A stretch of 19,609 bases of DNA from Vairimorpha ceranae. Its lineage: Eukaryota > Microsporidia > Nosematidae. The DNA lies in contig NW_020169366.1 of NCBI RefSeq assembly GCF_000988165.1, positions 1 to 19,609 of the forward strand, read 5' to 3'. The translations under genes were made by a program, and so were the position numbers. The notes below the pieces were generated by a model. The model was not told the origin of the DNA, made no database searches, and saw only the letters and a program-made list of their open reading frames with translations. Position 1 is the first letter of the stretch; each line of letters opens with the position of its first letter. Shown here piece after piece: positions 1 to 8,694 of this stretch.

Positions 1-79
1 GACATTTTGTACTTGAAACAATGCGCACAAGCCTAAAGACATGTTAAACAATGAAAAAAAAGAATATATTGTATTATCA

Positions 80-109
80 ATCCCGCTTTAAACGGGATAG
101 CGCAAGCTA
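80..109. other. Two adjacent hairpins, the second with a GCAA tetraloop
   Basis: ATCCCG (80-85) pairs with CGGGAT (93-98) around a 7-base loop. Immediately after, TAGC (98-101) pairs with GCTA (106-109) around GCAA, a GNRA-type tetraloop. The stems are G+C rich inside a very A+T-rich context. It fits no tRNA, 5S or spliceosomal RNA that I can recognise. It may be part of an unrecognised structured RNA, a relic or chance. Confidence 0.3.
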
Positions 110-467
110 GTTTTATATAAAATTTATAAAAAATTTACATCTTTAAATGGAAGGGTAAATGCTAAAAATATTTAAAAAGAATATGAATGATTAATTTTAA
201 ATTATGTTTTTGAATAGTATACTTTTTATGTACCAACATCTTTTAATGCATCTATGTTTTTTTGTAATAATTTTTTAATAACAATTTTTTTTTCTATAAT
301 ATCACAACACTAAGTAAAAAATTATAAAGTTATAAATACTTTATTTATTTATATACCGGTAAATATACTACAATTTGGTGATAAAGGAACTTTCTTTAAT
401 AATTTTAGCGAAAATGTAAACAACAAATCTTATTTTTTGTAATACATAATTTTATGTGACAGTTTAG

Positions 468-472
468 CCCCC
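468..472 (+). promoter_or_regulatory. C-run start signal of the NAD kinase gene
   Basis: Five C residues sit four bases before the ATG at 477. In microsporidia, a CCC-type motif immediately upstream of the start codon is a known signal linked to transcription start with a very short 5' leader. Its presence here supports the chosen start. Confidence 0.6.
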
Positions 473-476
473 TTGT

Positions 477-1217
477 ATGTTTCTTTTAATTATAAAAGAT
501 AAAAATGTAGACTACTCACCTTTTAAACATTTGTCTGTTGATGTTAAAATATTAGAAGAAATAAAAGAAAACATTTTTGATTTAGATTTTTATAGGGCTG
601 TTATTATTTTAGGAGGAGATGGTACTATTTTACGCGCTGTACAAAAATATAAAGTGTTACCACCAATAATCGCTATAAATTATGGCACGTATGGATTTCT
701 TACAACGTTTTGTAAAACGGATTTTATTAACAAAAAACCCACTTTTAATATTAACAGTATGTATGGATTTAAACGCAATAGACTACTTATTAACAATAAT
801 ATATATTTTTTAAATGAGATAGTTCTTACATCTAGAGTTAGAAGACTTAACACGTTTTGTATAACTGTAAAAAATAAAATTGACAAATTTACTGTTAGAG
901 GTGATAGTCTTATAATAAGTACAATGACAGGTTCCTCAGCGTACAATCATTCAATAATGGGCCCTACTTTATTAGATGATAATTGTTATATAATAAATGT
1001 TGTAGCACCTTGCAAGAGTTTATTTAGGCCTTTGATATGTAATATAACTGATGAAGTAACAGTTACTTGTAATGATGCGATATGTTTAGTAGATGGTAAG
1101 GAATATAATTATGATACTATTGATGTAAGCTGGGACGGAAATTTTGTTACTTTTCTGTCTGATAGAAAAATAAATATTTATGGAAGTATGGTAAACCTGA
1201 TACAAAAAAAAGATTAA
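477..1217 (+). CDS. NAD kinase (NAD+/NADH kinase family)
   Basis: This protein of 246 residues is predicted to phosphorylate NAD(H) to NADP(H) using ATP, supplying reducing cofactor in the cytosol. The family motifs appear in order: GGDGT at 46-50 (phosphate-binding and catalytic Asp), N-x-G-x-x-G-F-L at 68-75, an Asn-Glu pair at 113-114, and GDSLIISTMTGSSAY at about 142-156, matching the usual GDGxIxSTPTGSTAY. In that last motif the second Gly is Ser and the Pro is Met, so the cofactor loop is slightly divergent. It lacks the N-terminal extension of fungal and animal cytosolic NAD kinases, as expected for a reduced parasite enzyme. The start is supported by the C-run four bases upstream. The next gene (proteasome, same strand) is 646 bases away, so it stands alone. 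Family assignment is secure; substrate preference (NAD or NADH) cannot be read. Confidence 0.93.
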   Translation: MFLLIIKDKNVDYSPFKHLSVDVKILEEIKENIFDLDFYRAVIILGGDGTILRAVQKYKVLPPIIAINYGTYGFLTTFCKTDFINKKPTFNINSMYGFKRNRLLINNNIYFLNEIVLTSRVRRLNTFCITVKNKIDKFTVRGDSLIISTMTGSSAYNHSIMGPTLLDDNCYIINVVAPCKSLFRPLICNITDEVTVTCNDAICLVDGKEYNYDTIDVSWDGNFVTFLSDRKINIYGSMVNLIQKKD

Positions 1218-1533
1218 ATTAGTTTAAAAGTTTATAAGTCATTGTACTAAATATTTAAACTTGCTTGAAATTTATAAAATGTTTATAAGTATTTGTTATT
1301 TATTGTACTAAGTAAATGAATTTTAATGACGGTGGTTCTATTATAGTAAAGATAAAAATAATTTAATTTTGGTATAGGTATAATTACTTATTATATACTA
1401 CTCATTCTTTAATTAGATACTTCTTATCAATTTGTTTAACTCTTTATGTTGTTTTTTCATAAGTCAAAATAGAGATTCTATTTTGTTAAAAAATGTGTCC
1501 TTAATTTTTTAATTTTAGTTGTTGGGATAAAAC

Positions 1534-1701
1534 ATGGGTTTATTTAATATTTGTCATTTATACAGTAAACATGCCAAAGCCGTCAACCTAATGCTGCTGA
1601 TTGGTGTGTCTACATCTTATATAACCTGCACTGATAATTACTATTGTTTTACTAATATAACTTTTTTTTCTCTTAATTGGAATTTAAGTAGATTAATGTA
1701 A
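1534..1701 (+). CDS. Possible small ORF or relic, 55 residues
   Basis: ATG at 1534 opens 55 codons to a TAA at 1699-1701. The peptide begins MGLFNICHLYSKHAKAV and continues with a mildly hydrophobic middle and several Cys. Codon choice (GCC, GTC, CTG, CTG) is richer in G+C than the surroundings, which makes the patch stand out. Against it: no C-run before the ATG, no recognised family, and a length that chance can produce here. It could be a small membrane protein or a fragment of a decayed mobile element. Confidence 0.22.
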   Translation: MGLFNICHLYSKHAKAVNLMLLIGVSTSYITCTDNYYCFTNITFFSLNWNLSRLM

Positions 1702-1846
1702 CAAAATATGCAGAAAACCAAAATGATTTAAATTTTTTTAACAATTTTTGATAATAAATAATTAAGTTTTATTTGATAAATTTAAACCAACTTTTTTATC
1801 ACCTTGTTGTAAATATGTAAAACTTCCTTTTCTCTATTTTATGCAC

Positions 1847-1860
1847 AATTTGTTTACCCC
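1847..1860 (+). promoter_or_regulatory. AATTT plus C-run start signal of the proteasome gene
   Basis: AATTT at 1847-1851 is followed by CCCC at 1857-1860, three bases before the ATG at 1864. This is the same arrangement as at the eL43 and 14316-15230 genes and matches the microsporidian start-site motif. Confidence 0.6.
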
Positions 1861-1863
1861 TAA

Positions 1864-2541
1864 ATGGAATATGAAAATGTTTTAGGAATCTTTAGTCCTG
1901 ATGGTAGACTTATACAAGTTGAATATGCACAACAAGCTAGCGAACAAGGATCATTGGTTGTTTTCAGTAGCGATAATGAGAAAATATGCGTGAGTTTAGA
2001 AATCAAAACTCACAATAAAATGTTAATTGATCAGAATAAATTACAGCTTGTTGATAAAGAGTTAAATATCTGGTATACTTTTTCCGGTATAAAACCTGAT
2101 TCTTATCAAGTTCTTAATGCCGCAAGGAGTATTTGTAGGAATTATAAAATTAAAACTGGAACATCTATAACTTTTGACGAACTAGCGTATAGTCTTAGTG
2201 TATATAAACAACAGTTTACTCTTAACTCTAGTATGAGACCACTTGGTATTAGAAGTGTTTTACTACAAGTCGGTGATACACCTAAAATTTATATTGTAGA
2301 ACCAGATGGTAATTATTCTGAGTACAAATGTGGTGCTGTAGGGCAAAAAAGTGTTAGTGTGTGTGATTATTTAGAAAAATGTGATAATGATGATGTTATT
2401 TTTAGAAGTATAAGTGGATTGGGTACAGTTGTGCAAAGTGATAGAAATAAAGTCAGTTCATTTATAATTACAAAAGATGAATGTAAGGAAGTTAAAGGAG
2501 ATGTTGTTGGTGCAATAATAGCGAGTGTATCTGTTAATTAA
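1864..2541 (+). CDS. 20S proteasome alpha-type subunit, probably alpha4 (PRE6/PSMA7-like)
   Basis: This is a structural subunit of the outer heptameric ring of the 20S proteasome, which gates substrate entry; alpha subunits lack the catalytic Thr. The alpha signature is near the N-terminus: FSPDGRLIQVEYAQQA at residues 10-25. Other family features are FSGIKPDSYQVLNAAR (73-88), RPLGIRSVLL (125-134) and EPDGNYSEYKCGAVGQKS (about 146-163). The DG-x-Y...K...AxG pattern and the Ala-Gln after VEY resemble alpha4 most, but paralogue assignment from motifs alone is uncertain; alpha3 or alpha7 remain possible. At 225 residues it is at the short end for the family because the C-terminal tail is trimmed, which is common in microsporidia. 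The start is set by the signature's position and the CCCC three bases upstream. Confidence 0.9.
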   Translation: MEYENVLGIFSPDGRLIQVEYAQQASEQGSLVVFSSDNEKICVSLEIKTHNKMLIDQNKLQLVDKELNIWYTFSGIKPDSYQVLNAARSICRNYKIKTGTSITFDELAYSLSVYKQQFTLNSSMRPLGIRSVLLQVGDTPKIYIVEPDGNYSEYKCGAVGQKSVSVCDYLEKCDNDDVIFRSISGLGTVVQSDRNKVSSFIITKDECKEVKGDVVGAIIASVSVN

Positions 2542-3680
2542 ATAAAGGTTATATTGATTATTGTGTTAACTTAATAATTTTATAAAATTTATTTTTTTTT
2601 AATAAAAAATTATCTTTTAGGTCAAATCGCTACAAAAAAAATCAAAATTTAGATAAGATTACCTAAAGGTTAAGAACTTTTAAAATCTAGTTTATTTTGT
2701 ATATAAAACAAGAAAAATTATCTTTTATAAAAGCTTAATACGTCGTTTTAATAAGGTTATAGACAATGTTAAAAACGCACAAAGAAGTTAAGTTGCCTTG
2801 TGATAAAAAAAATGCTACTGTAATATTCATTATTTTTATAAAACGTTGCTATTATTGTTATGCAACGGCTTCTTTTTTCATTGATTTTGTTAAATTTCAA
2901 TTTAATTTTTTTTACCCTTGTATTAATTTTTAGGCAAAAATTATAAAACATCAAAAATGCAACAATTATTCTTAAAACAATTTACTGAGTCACGACTGTT
3001 TTACATGCCTTTAGGACGGAAATTAGTTATAAACTTAAAGAGTGGATGATTAGTGGTGCAGTACAACCGAATACAAGTTTTTTCTCTAAGATTTATATTT
3101 ACATAAGGAATACGCAAATAGAATGGATGTAGTTGCGATTTATAAAAATCTCTAAGCAAATGAGCTTTTCGCTAACACCAATTAAATTGTTGGGCTTAGA
3201 AAAAATAAAATAATACATATTTAATGTAAGCGAAAGTTCTTCACTGCATACTACAAGTTTAATCTTCTACAGATAAAATGTTACACAATATTGCATTTTA
3301 TGAATTTTACCACAAAAAATTTATTCAAATTTAAGTTGACGTTACGATTTAATTTAAATTTTCTGCATCTAGAAAAATATATTTAATTTTTAAATTGGTA
3401 CAAAAAAAATCCTTACAGTTAGGTTAAAAAAATGCTTTATTTTTTTTGACACCTTAAAGATTTTGTTTTATCAAAAATCATAAAAATTTAGGCATTATAA
3501 ATTATCTTTTTAAATTATAATTAAAGATTCTAATTTTGTAAAAATTTGTAAATCAAAAGAAATGTTTTCGATTTACATTTGTATCAAAATATAAATAATT
3601 GGCCTGTTTGATAATTATCTATATTTTTGTTTCAAAGTGATACCATTATTTATAATTAATTATCTTACAACAATTAAAAA
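2542..3680. other. 1.1-kb intergenic region with a retroelement relic
   Basis: 2542-2988 and 3371-3680 are A+T-rich with homopolymer runs and no credible ORF. The middle, 2989-3370, is less A+T-rich and contains the Ty3/gypsy-like reverse-transcriptase relic listed separately. There is no C-run before the gene at 3681. Confidence 0.5.
2989..3370 (+). pseudogene. Decayed reverse transcriptase of a Ty3/gypsy-like LTR element
   Basis: Frame A is open from 2989 to 3129 and reads like the start of a Ty3/gypsy RT domain: an acidic-basic helix, then LKEWMISGAVQPNTSFFSK (3034-3090), which matches the usual 'eL..GiIrPS.SpyaS'. It ends in a Trp-Met before a stop. One base back, frame B (from 3126) continues the domain with VVAIYKNL (family: vvDYr.LN), then LRKNK (3195-3209), then YYKFNLL (about 3249-3269; family: Y.F.vmPFGL) and FMNFTTKNLF (about 3300-3329; family: FQR.MN). 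Frame B holds at least three stops before 3225. The order and spacing of motifs support a real but dead RT; each single match is weak. No LTRs, protease or integrase are visible nearby. Confidence 0.55.
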
Positions 3681-5339
3681 ATGACTCTATTATTCTTATG
3701 GTTACTTAAAATAGCAAGCACTTATCTAGATTTCAAGTTAGGCAAGACTATACTTGTCTCAGCAGATGGAAAGATACTTACTAACAGCTTAATCTTGGAA
3801 GATCCTAATAATATTCATAATATTAAAACAGTTGAGTTTGTAATTATTAAGAAAAAAGAAAAAGGAAGCCTGATATTTGGATTAATAACATTCTCTGGAA
3901 AAATAGTAAAAGTTAAAAATAATAAGCTAGTAACTGATGATTCTGTTGATTTACCAGAAAATTTAAAAAAAATAGTTAATTGTTTGTTTAAGCCGAACAG
4001 AAAAGATGAAACATGTAGAGTAATTGAAGAAGAAACAAAAACGGCCACCGAAGAACATCAAGAAGAAGCTGAAAGTGAGACAAAAGAGACATTTTCAGAT
4101 GAAAACCTTCCGTTTTCTCTGGACTTTAACAATGATAATACCGTTTCTATTTCTGTACGCAATACAAATTTATGTATCGTATCTTCTGATAATCTACTTC
4201 GACTAGATTCTTGTCCTGAATTGGGATTTGGAGGAGGTCCGTCGGGTTGGTCGTTTTTTAATGAACCAGATTTAACAACGAAAAATGATTTTACGTTTGG
4301 GACAACTAATCGTGTTAAATTTCATAAGATTCTTGATTTTTTAAAAGCCAGACACCATTCAGATCAAACTAACGAAGCCAATTCATTGCCATTAAATTCT
4401 TTCTTAATAGGTACAAAAGTAGGTGAAAAACTAGCTTCAAATTTACAGAATATTTTAGGACCATATCTTCACACACAAGGACAAATGAATAATCCACAAG
4501 CAACGCCAAATCCAACTGAAATTTCTTCGCAACCCTTGCAACCTGGGCCGACTGGAGTATTTTCGCAACCTTTGCAACCTGGGTCGACTGGTGTATTTTC
4601 GCAATCTTTGCAATCTGGGCCGACTGGAGTATTTTCGCAACCTTTGCAACCTGGGCTGACTGGAGTATTTTCGCAGCCATTGCAACCTGGGCCGACTGGA
4701 GTATTTTCGCAGCCATTGCAATCCGAGCCTTTTTCGCAACCTTCGCAATCAGGATCGAACGAGCCAAAAGAAACAAGTATTCTAGAAGCTCAAACTGCTA
4801 ATCCGTTTTTAAAGCAGAATATAGGAACTCCGCATATTGATGACCCTCATTTATACTATCACTGGCAACAAATGTTAATGTCTTTGTTAAAAAACAATCC
4901 CAACTTGGCTTCACCCGACCCTTCAGAAAATTTATATAAAAATATAAATAAAGAGCCCCCCTTGCCTCTGTTACCTACTTTTACTGCCCCTCATACCCCT
5001 CGTGAAAATATTTTGCCTTCTGTTAATCCTACCGAGGGTCAACAAAATGACTTGCTTCAAAATCAACTTCCAATGTTGCACAAAAAATACGATGATGCTT
5101 TAAATGAACAATTAATGCCTAATTTAATATTTGCAATTTTAAAGAAATTATCAGAACCACTAAAACAACTTCAAACTTTGCCTCTACAATCTCAAGCCTT
5201 TTCTCCGCAGTCTCAAGCTTATTCACCACAACCTCAGGAGTTTGCCACAGGGAATGTTTTAAATAACCCAAATGTAGGTAGTATAGGGCAAGGATTGCAA
5301 CAAATCGGATTTCCAAAAAAAATGATGAAAATTTTTTAA
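3681..5339 (+). CDS. Secreted repeat protein with ricin-B-lectin-like module (cluster member 1)
   Basis: This 552-residue protein belongs to no family I can name. It starts with a signal peptide (MTLLFLWLLKIAS, 1-13). Residues 18-115 form a beta-rich region with Cys101 and Cys112, followed by a Glu/Thr-rich linker (115-140). The shared cluster module follows, with Cys165-Ile, a Leu-rich strand, Cys178 and GWSFF (189-193) in place of the Q-x-F seen in its neighbours. The C-terminal 270 residues are low-complexity and Pro/Gln/Asn rich, with five tandem copies of a 12-residue unit (283-342) and a second short repeat at about 503-520. It is the most G+C-rich gene of the cluster. The layout (secretion signal, small Cys domain, repetitive Pro/Gln tail) is typical of microsporidian spore-wall or polar-tube proteins, which is inference only. 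The next gene (5614) lies on the same strand 274 bases downstream. Confidence 0.75.
   Translation: MTLLFLWLLKIASTYLDFKLGKTILVSADGKILTNSLILEDPNNIHNIKTVEFVIIKKKEKGSLIFGLITFSGKIVKVKNNKLVTDDSVDLPENLKKIVNCLFKPNRKDETCRVIEEETKTATEEHQEEAESETKETFSDENLPFSLDFNNDNTVSISVRNTNLCIVSSDNLLRLDSCPELGFGGGPSGWSFFNEPDLTTKNDFTFGTTNRVKFHKILDFLKARHHSDQTNEANSLPLNSFLIGTKVGEKLASNLQNILGPYLHTQGQMNNPQATPNPTEISSQPLQPGPTGVFSQPLQPGSTGVFSQSLQSGPTGVFSQPLQPGLTGVFSQPLQPGPTGVFSQPLQSEPFSQPSQSGSNEPKETSILEAQTANPFLKQNIGTPHIDDPHLYYHWQQMLMSLLKNNPNLASPDPSENLYKNINKEPPLPLLPTFTAPHTPRENILPSVNPTEGQQNDLLQNQLPMLHKKYDDALNEQLMPNLIFAILKKLSEPLKQLQTLPLQSQAFSPQSQAYSPQPQEFATGNVLNNPNVGSIGQGLQQIGFPKKMMKIF
4527..4754 (+). repeat. 36-bp in-frame tandem repeat (12-residue unit) in the 3681 gene
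   Basis: Five complete units start at 4527, 4563, 4599, 4635 and 4671, then a partial one at 4707 and a degenerate tail to 4754. The consensus peptide is SQPLQPGPTGVF. Units differ mostly by single bases (GPT/GST/GLT; QPLQP/QSLQS), so the array expanded recently. Because 36 is a multiple of three, copy number can change without breaking the frame. The long antisense ORFs here are a by-product of the array. Confidence 0.9.
5187..5239 (+). repeat. 21-bp in-frame repeat near the C-terminus of the 3681 gene
   Basis: Two and a half copies of a 7-residue unit (QSQAFSP, QSQAYSP, QPQEF) lie in tandem. It is independent of the 36-bp array but has a similar Gln/Ser/Pro composition. Confidence 0.75.
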
Positions 5340-5613
5340 AGAATATGTATGAAATGGCTTAAATAAAAATATACCTAATTTAGGTGGTACTAAAACATAA
5401 AATCGAATTCTATAATAGTTTAATTTTAACAAATTCGCTTTAAACAAATAAGATGTTTTTAATTTATTTCAAAATTGGTGTATTTAATAAAATATTTAGT
5501 TAAACATTTTTTTAACAATATCAACAAATATTTCTAGTTAATTTATTTTATTTGTTCATTTTAATACAAAGTTAAAACAAAACATAATAAGAACAAAAAC
5601 CAATTTAGCATCA

Positions 5614-7335
5614 ATGCTTTTAGTAATTCTGTCTTTTATAACAGCTTCAGTGTACAGAGTCAGAATTAAAAATTTGCTTAATAACGAATATTTATTAAGA
5701 AGAGTTGACGATATAGGTCTTACAAAAAATAAAAATGCCCCTAAAACAGATTTTTTTATTGAAATACCTGATACATTGGGAAATATAAAAGATGTAGTGC
5801 TGTTTGAGCATGTCATTAAAAAATATCCAAGATATCTATTTTATGAAAAAGCAAATAACAGACTTGCTTTTCACGACAAAATTAGTAAGCTGCGATTTTC
5901 ATATAACAAAGGCATCTTACAAATTAAAATGATAAATTCCGAAGAATGTTTACACATTGAAGGTGGAACTATTTTATTACGTAATTGCAACAGCAATTTA
6001 AAGAATCAGCAATTTACATTACACGAACTTAAAAAGAGGAAAGTAGAAAGAAGATTAAAAGATAACACGAAAATGGAAATAGAAGTTGAGGGACGCGATA
6101 AGAAAATTAAGGACAAAAGTATACATGACGACAATATTTATATAAAGTACAATGATGACGGCGAAGTTTATTCAACGGAAGAAGATATTAATCATATTTT
6201 TGAAGATGGTAAGACGATCGATATAATTACTGAACAAAATACTAATCAAGGAAATGTTTCCGTGTCCCAGGAAGTTAAAAATGAAATTCAAGAAGAACCT
6301 GCGCTTTTAGTAAAAGAGAATGTATCAAATATCATTCATTCAACATTATACACTACGATGATAGTTAATTCAACAGCAACAGTTTACACGACAGTTTTTC
6401 ATACGATTACATCATCGATATTGAGCAATCAGACAGAAACAGTTTATGTAACACCGAATTTAACAGATAAGTTACTACAAAATACTGTTATAATGCCTAA
6501 AAGCGATGAAAATATAGCATCTGTGGCAACAATCCCCGAGAACCAATATTACCGATCCAGAAAAAGAATTTCACAAAAAAAAAAGAATGAAGATAGTATC
6601 ACTCAACATGAATTGTTTCCACAAAATGATAGTGATGAACATCAACTAACAGATTCGGTAACGAGCTTTCCAAAAGAAATATCAACAATTGGAAATGAAA
6701 TTGAAGAAAGTCCTGAATACGGTTCAATTTATAATCGAGATGCAGATTATTTTGAATTAAAGGCGAAAAATAACTGTTTTAATAATAATAGTCCTGAATG
6801 TAAAAGGTTTAATGAAAGTTATAACAGAAAATCGAGATTAGCGAAAATTAAGGAAAGAATATTAAAAAGGGCAAAATACTTCAATCAAAAACGACTTCTT
6901 CAGGGAACCAACTCAGCAGATTTTGATGTTAATAGTTCTAAAAATAACATTTTAAACAACTCGAGATTCGGGCTATTAACAGAAAACACTAATGATGAAC
7001 AGAACATGCACAATCTTGCTCGTAATAAAACTTTTAATAATATGAAGAGCAGCTTATTTGGAGAAAGTACAAATCCAGTATTATATCCTCAGAACAGCCA
7101 GTATTTTGATGGCAATAACGGTATGCAATTGAATAGACAACGAGACGGATTGAGTGAAAGCGTATTAGAAAATAATTTTCTACCTCAACAACAAATTAAT
7201 GAAGAATTATCCGCACAAAAAGTTTCTCATTCAGGTGGGTTGCTCGATTATGTTGGTTTTAATGATTCTATTGGTGATGGGTTTGCAAACCTTAATGAAA
7301 ATACAATTTATTCAGGAATAAGTTTGAATATTTAA
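5614..7335 (+). CDS. Secreted protein with ricin-B-lectin-like module and Ser/Thr-rich tail (cluster member 2)
   Basis: This protein of 573 residues has a signal peptide at 1-12 (MLLVILSFITAS). Residues 60-140 hold a lectin-like repeat: short beta strands, then ECLHIEGGTILLRNC with Cys112 and Cys125, closed by NQQF at 131-134, which corresponds to the C-L...L..C...Q.F pattern of a ricin-B subdomain. The remainder is hydrophilic and low-complexity. It includes an acidic stretch (about 150-235), a Thr/Tyr/Val-rich segment with TVYTT- and TVYVTP-type motifs (about 240-285), a basic RSRKR (about 313-317) that looks like a furin/kexin-type site, and a strongly basic helix at about 395-430. It contains several N-x-S/T sites. 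It lies 274 bases downstream of the 3681 gene on the same strand. There is no C-run before the ATG. A spore-surface or host-exposed role is inferred. Confidence 0.72.
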   Translation: MLLVILSFITASVYRVRIKNLLNNEYLLRRVDDIGLTKNKNAPKTDFFIEIPDTLGNIKDVVLFEHVIKKYPRYLFYEKANNRLAFHDKISKLRFSYNKGILQIKMINSEECLHIEGGTILLRNCNSNLKNQQFTLHELKKRKVERRLKDNTKMEIEVEGRDKKIKDKSIHDDNIYIKYNDDGEVYSTEEDINHIFEDGKTIDIITEQNTNQGNVSVSQEVKNEIQEEPALLVKENVSNIIHSTLYTTMIVNSTATVYTTVFHTITSSILSNQTETVYVTPNLTDKLLQNTVIMPKSDENIASVATIPENQYYRSRKRISQKKKNEDSITQHELFPQNDSDEHQLTDSVTSFPKEISTIGNEIEESPEYGSIYNRDADYFELKAKNNCFNNNSPECKRFNESYNRKSRLAKIKERILKRAKYFNQKRLLQGTNSADFDVNSSKNNILNNSRFGLLTENTNDEQNMHNLARNKTFNNMKSSLFGESTNPVLYPQNSQYFDGNNGMQLNRQRDGLSESVLENNFLPQQQINEELSAQKVSHSGGLLDYVGFNDSIGDGFANLNENTIYSGISLNI

Positions 7336-7999
7336 TTAAATATGTTTATTTTTTGTGTATTTATTTTAAAATATCCTGTCAAATTAATTAGTGTTAAGGA
7401 TGTATTAATGAAACATTAAGTATAAATAAATGCTTAACATGAATGTACTTGATATGTCAATATTTAAATAATTATAATAAAATAAACCCATGTTGAATTT
7501 TATCAGATGTATTTATAAAACATCCTGTTTTGGCGTGGTCAGTAGGTTATATTAAATGTAACTTTCTTTGGTTAATTAAACAAGTAAAATTGTAATTATT
7601 TTGAATTTCATAAAGCGTAAATTTAGGAAAATCACATTTAGACATTGAAATATACTTCACTCCAATTTTATTACTTTATTGATTAATTATAATAACTTAT
7701 AAATGTTTTATTAAAAAAAAATTTAACACTTTTAATTTTATTAAATTATATTTTATTTATCCAATTTACGACCACTAAGTTTTGTGTTATTGCAGTCATA
7801 TTGGTGTGCATAGAAAACAGTTAACAGGCGTGTAATTGTCTTTAATTTGAATAAATTGAAAGAAAGAGTGTATATTTATTAATATATGTCAAAATATACA
7901 AATGTCATTTTTAATTTAATAAGAATAATTCTTATAAAACTTAAATTTAAAAGAATTTTTTACAAATATATCTTAAGAGATCAACAAATAATAAAATTT
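7336..7999. other. Intergenic region between convergent cluster genes
   Basis: The genes at 5614 (+) and 8614 (-) converge here, so both 3' ends lie in this gap and no promoter is expected. The sequence is A+T-rich with poly-A and poly-T runs. Slightly less A+T-rich patches near 7500-7580 and 7770-7830 give only short open frames without a recognisable product. Confidence 0.5.
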
Positions 8000-8614
8000 T
8001 TAATTAGAAATTTCATCAAGTTCTTTTCTAGATTTTAAACCAATTTTTAGAATATTATCTAATTTTATAAGCGATCTTTGAATTTCTTTTTCATTAACGT
8101 TATGAATATTCGTATTTTGTAAAAAATCTTCGACTACTATTCTAGGCACAAATGTAAACTCTTGGCTTGCTGTGTTAGTACATTTTTCAAACTGGAGAGG
8201 ATAATAAAAAACCTTGCCATTTGTATTTTCATCACCGACAGTCATACATTTATAATTAGACATAATTTTAAAAATCCTATTGTTATCAATCGTATCGAGA
8301 TAGACAAGTTTCATATTTGGATTCGGCATGTTTGACTTACCAACAAGATAGGGTGAAGCATTTATAGATCGATAGTTAGTATAATAAATGTTTGTCAACC
8401 AGAAATCATTTTTATAATTAAATCTTATCATAAACAATTGGCTCGTAAAATTTTTACGATCTATTTCTGTTAGTCTTAATGGGACTGTAACGTCTTTACT
8501 ACTAGCATTAAAAATTGTCAATGGTTTATTTGGATATAAAATATTAACCAGTGCAAATGAATCTTTGAACATATCGAATGTAGTACATATAAAAGCTATT
8601 AGAAAAATTATCAT
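8000..8614 (-). CDS. Small secreted protein with ricin-B-lectin-like module (cluster member 3)
   Basis: This 204-residue protein has a signal peptide (MIIFLIAFICTTF, 1-13). It is predicted to be mostly beta: repeated hydrophobic/aromatic strands from 22 to 120, several N-x-S/T sites, then the shared module with FKIMSNYKCMTV (Cys123), a strand, FEKC (Cys145) and QEFTF (151-155). The spacing fits one beta-trefoil lobe of a ricin-B lectin. After the module comes a short, charged, probably helical tail with LIKLDNILKIGLKS, and it lacks the long low-complexity tails of members 1 and 2. Its start lies 80 bases downstream of the eL43 stop, on the same strand. No C-run precedes the ATG; a poly-A tract lies just upstream of it. 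A secreted or surface carbohydrate-binding role is inferred from the module only. Confidence 0.72.
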   Translation of the reverse strand: MIIFLIAFICTTFDMFKDSFALVNILYPNKPLTIFNASSKDVTVPLRLTEIDRKNFTSQLFMIRFNYKNDFWLTNIYYTNYRSINASPYLVGKSNMPNPNMKLVYLDTIDNNRIFKIMSNYKCMTVGDENTNGKVFYYPLQFEKCTNTASQEFTFVPRIVVEDFLQNTNIHNVNEKEIQRSLIKLDNILKIGLKSRKELDEISN

Positions 8615-8694
8615 ATAATGTTTTTTTTTTTGAAAGAAAAGATAAATGTTTTAAAGTGAAACATGTATGCGCTTTGTTATAAAATAAAATAATT

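Larger units (their letters stand above)
1..476. other. Non-coding left edge
   Basis: No convincing gene is present. A short open frame (bases 3-47, +) runs in from the left edge and stops at once, so it could be the tail of an upstream gene, but it is too short to judge. The only structured element is a pair of adjacent hairpins at 80-109. The stretch nearest 477 is the presumed promoter of the NAD kinase gene and is plain A+T-rich sequence ending in a C-run. Confidence 0.5.
1218..1863. other. Intergenic region between NAD kinase and proteasome genes
   Basis: The gap is mostly A+T-rich and featureless. The exception is 1534-1701, a less A+T-rich patch with a 55-codon open frame, listed separately. 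The last 20 bases form the AATTTG...CCCC start signal of the proteasome gene. Confidence 0.5.

Noticed and set aside
2769..2954. 61-residue minus-strand ORF in the proteasome-3681 gap
   Set aside because: It has no start signal and a composition expected from A+T-rich random sequence (Lys/Asn/Ile/Phe). Nothing family-like was seen.
4369..4776. Long minus-strand ORFs (135 and 97 residues) opposite the 3681 gene
   Set aside because: They are low-complexity mirror images of the 36-bp repeat. Repeat length divisible by three and higher G+C keep all frames open; the plus strand has the signal peptide and module.
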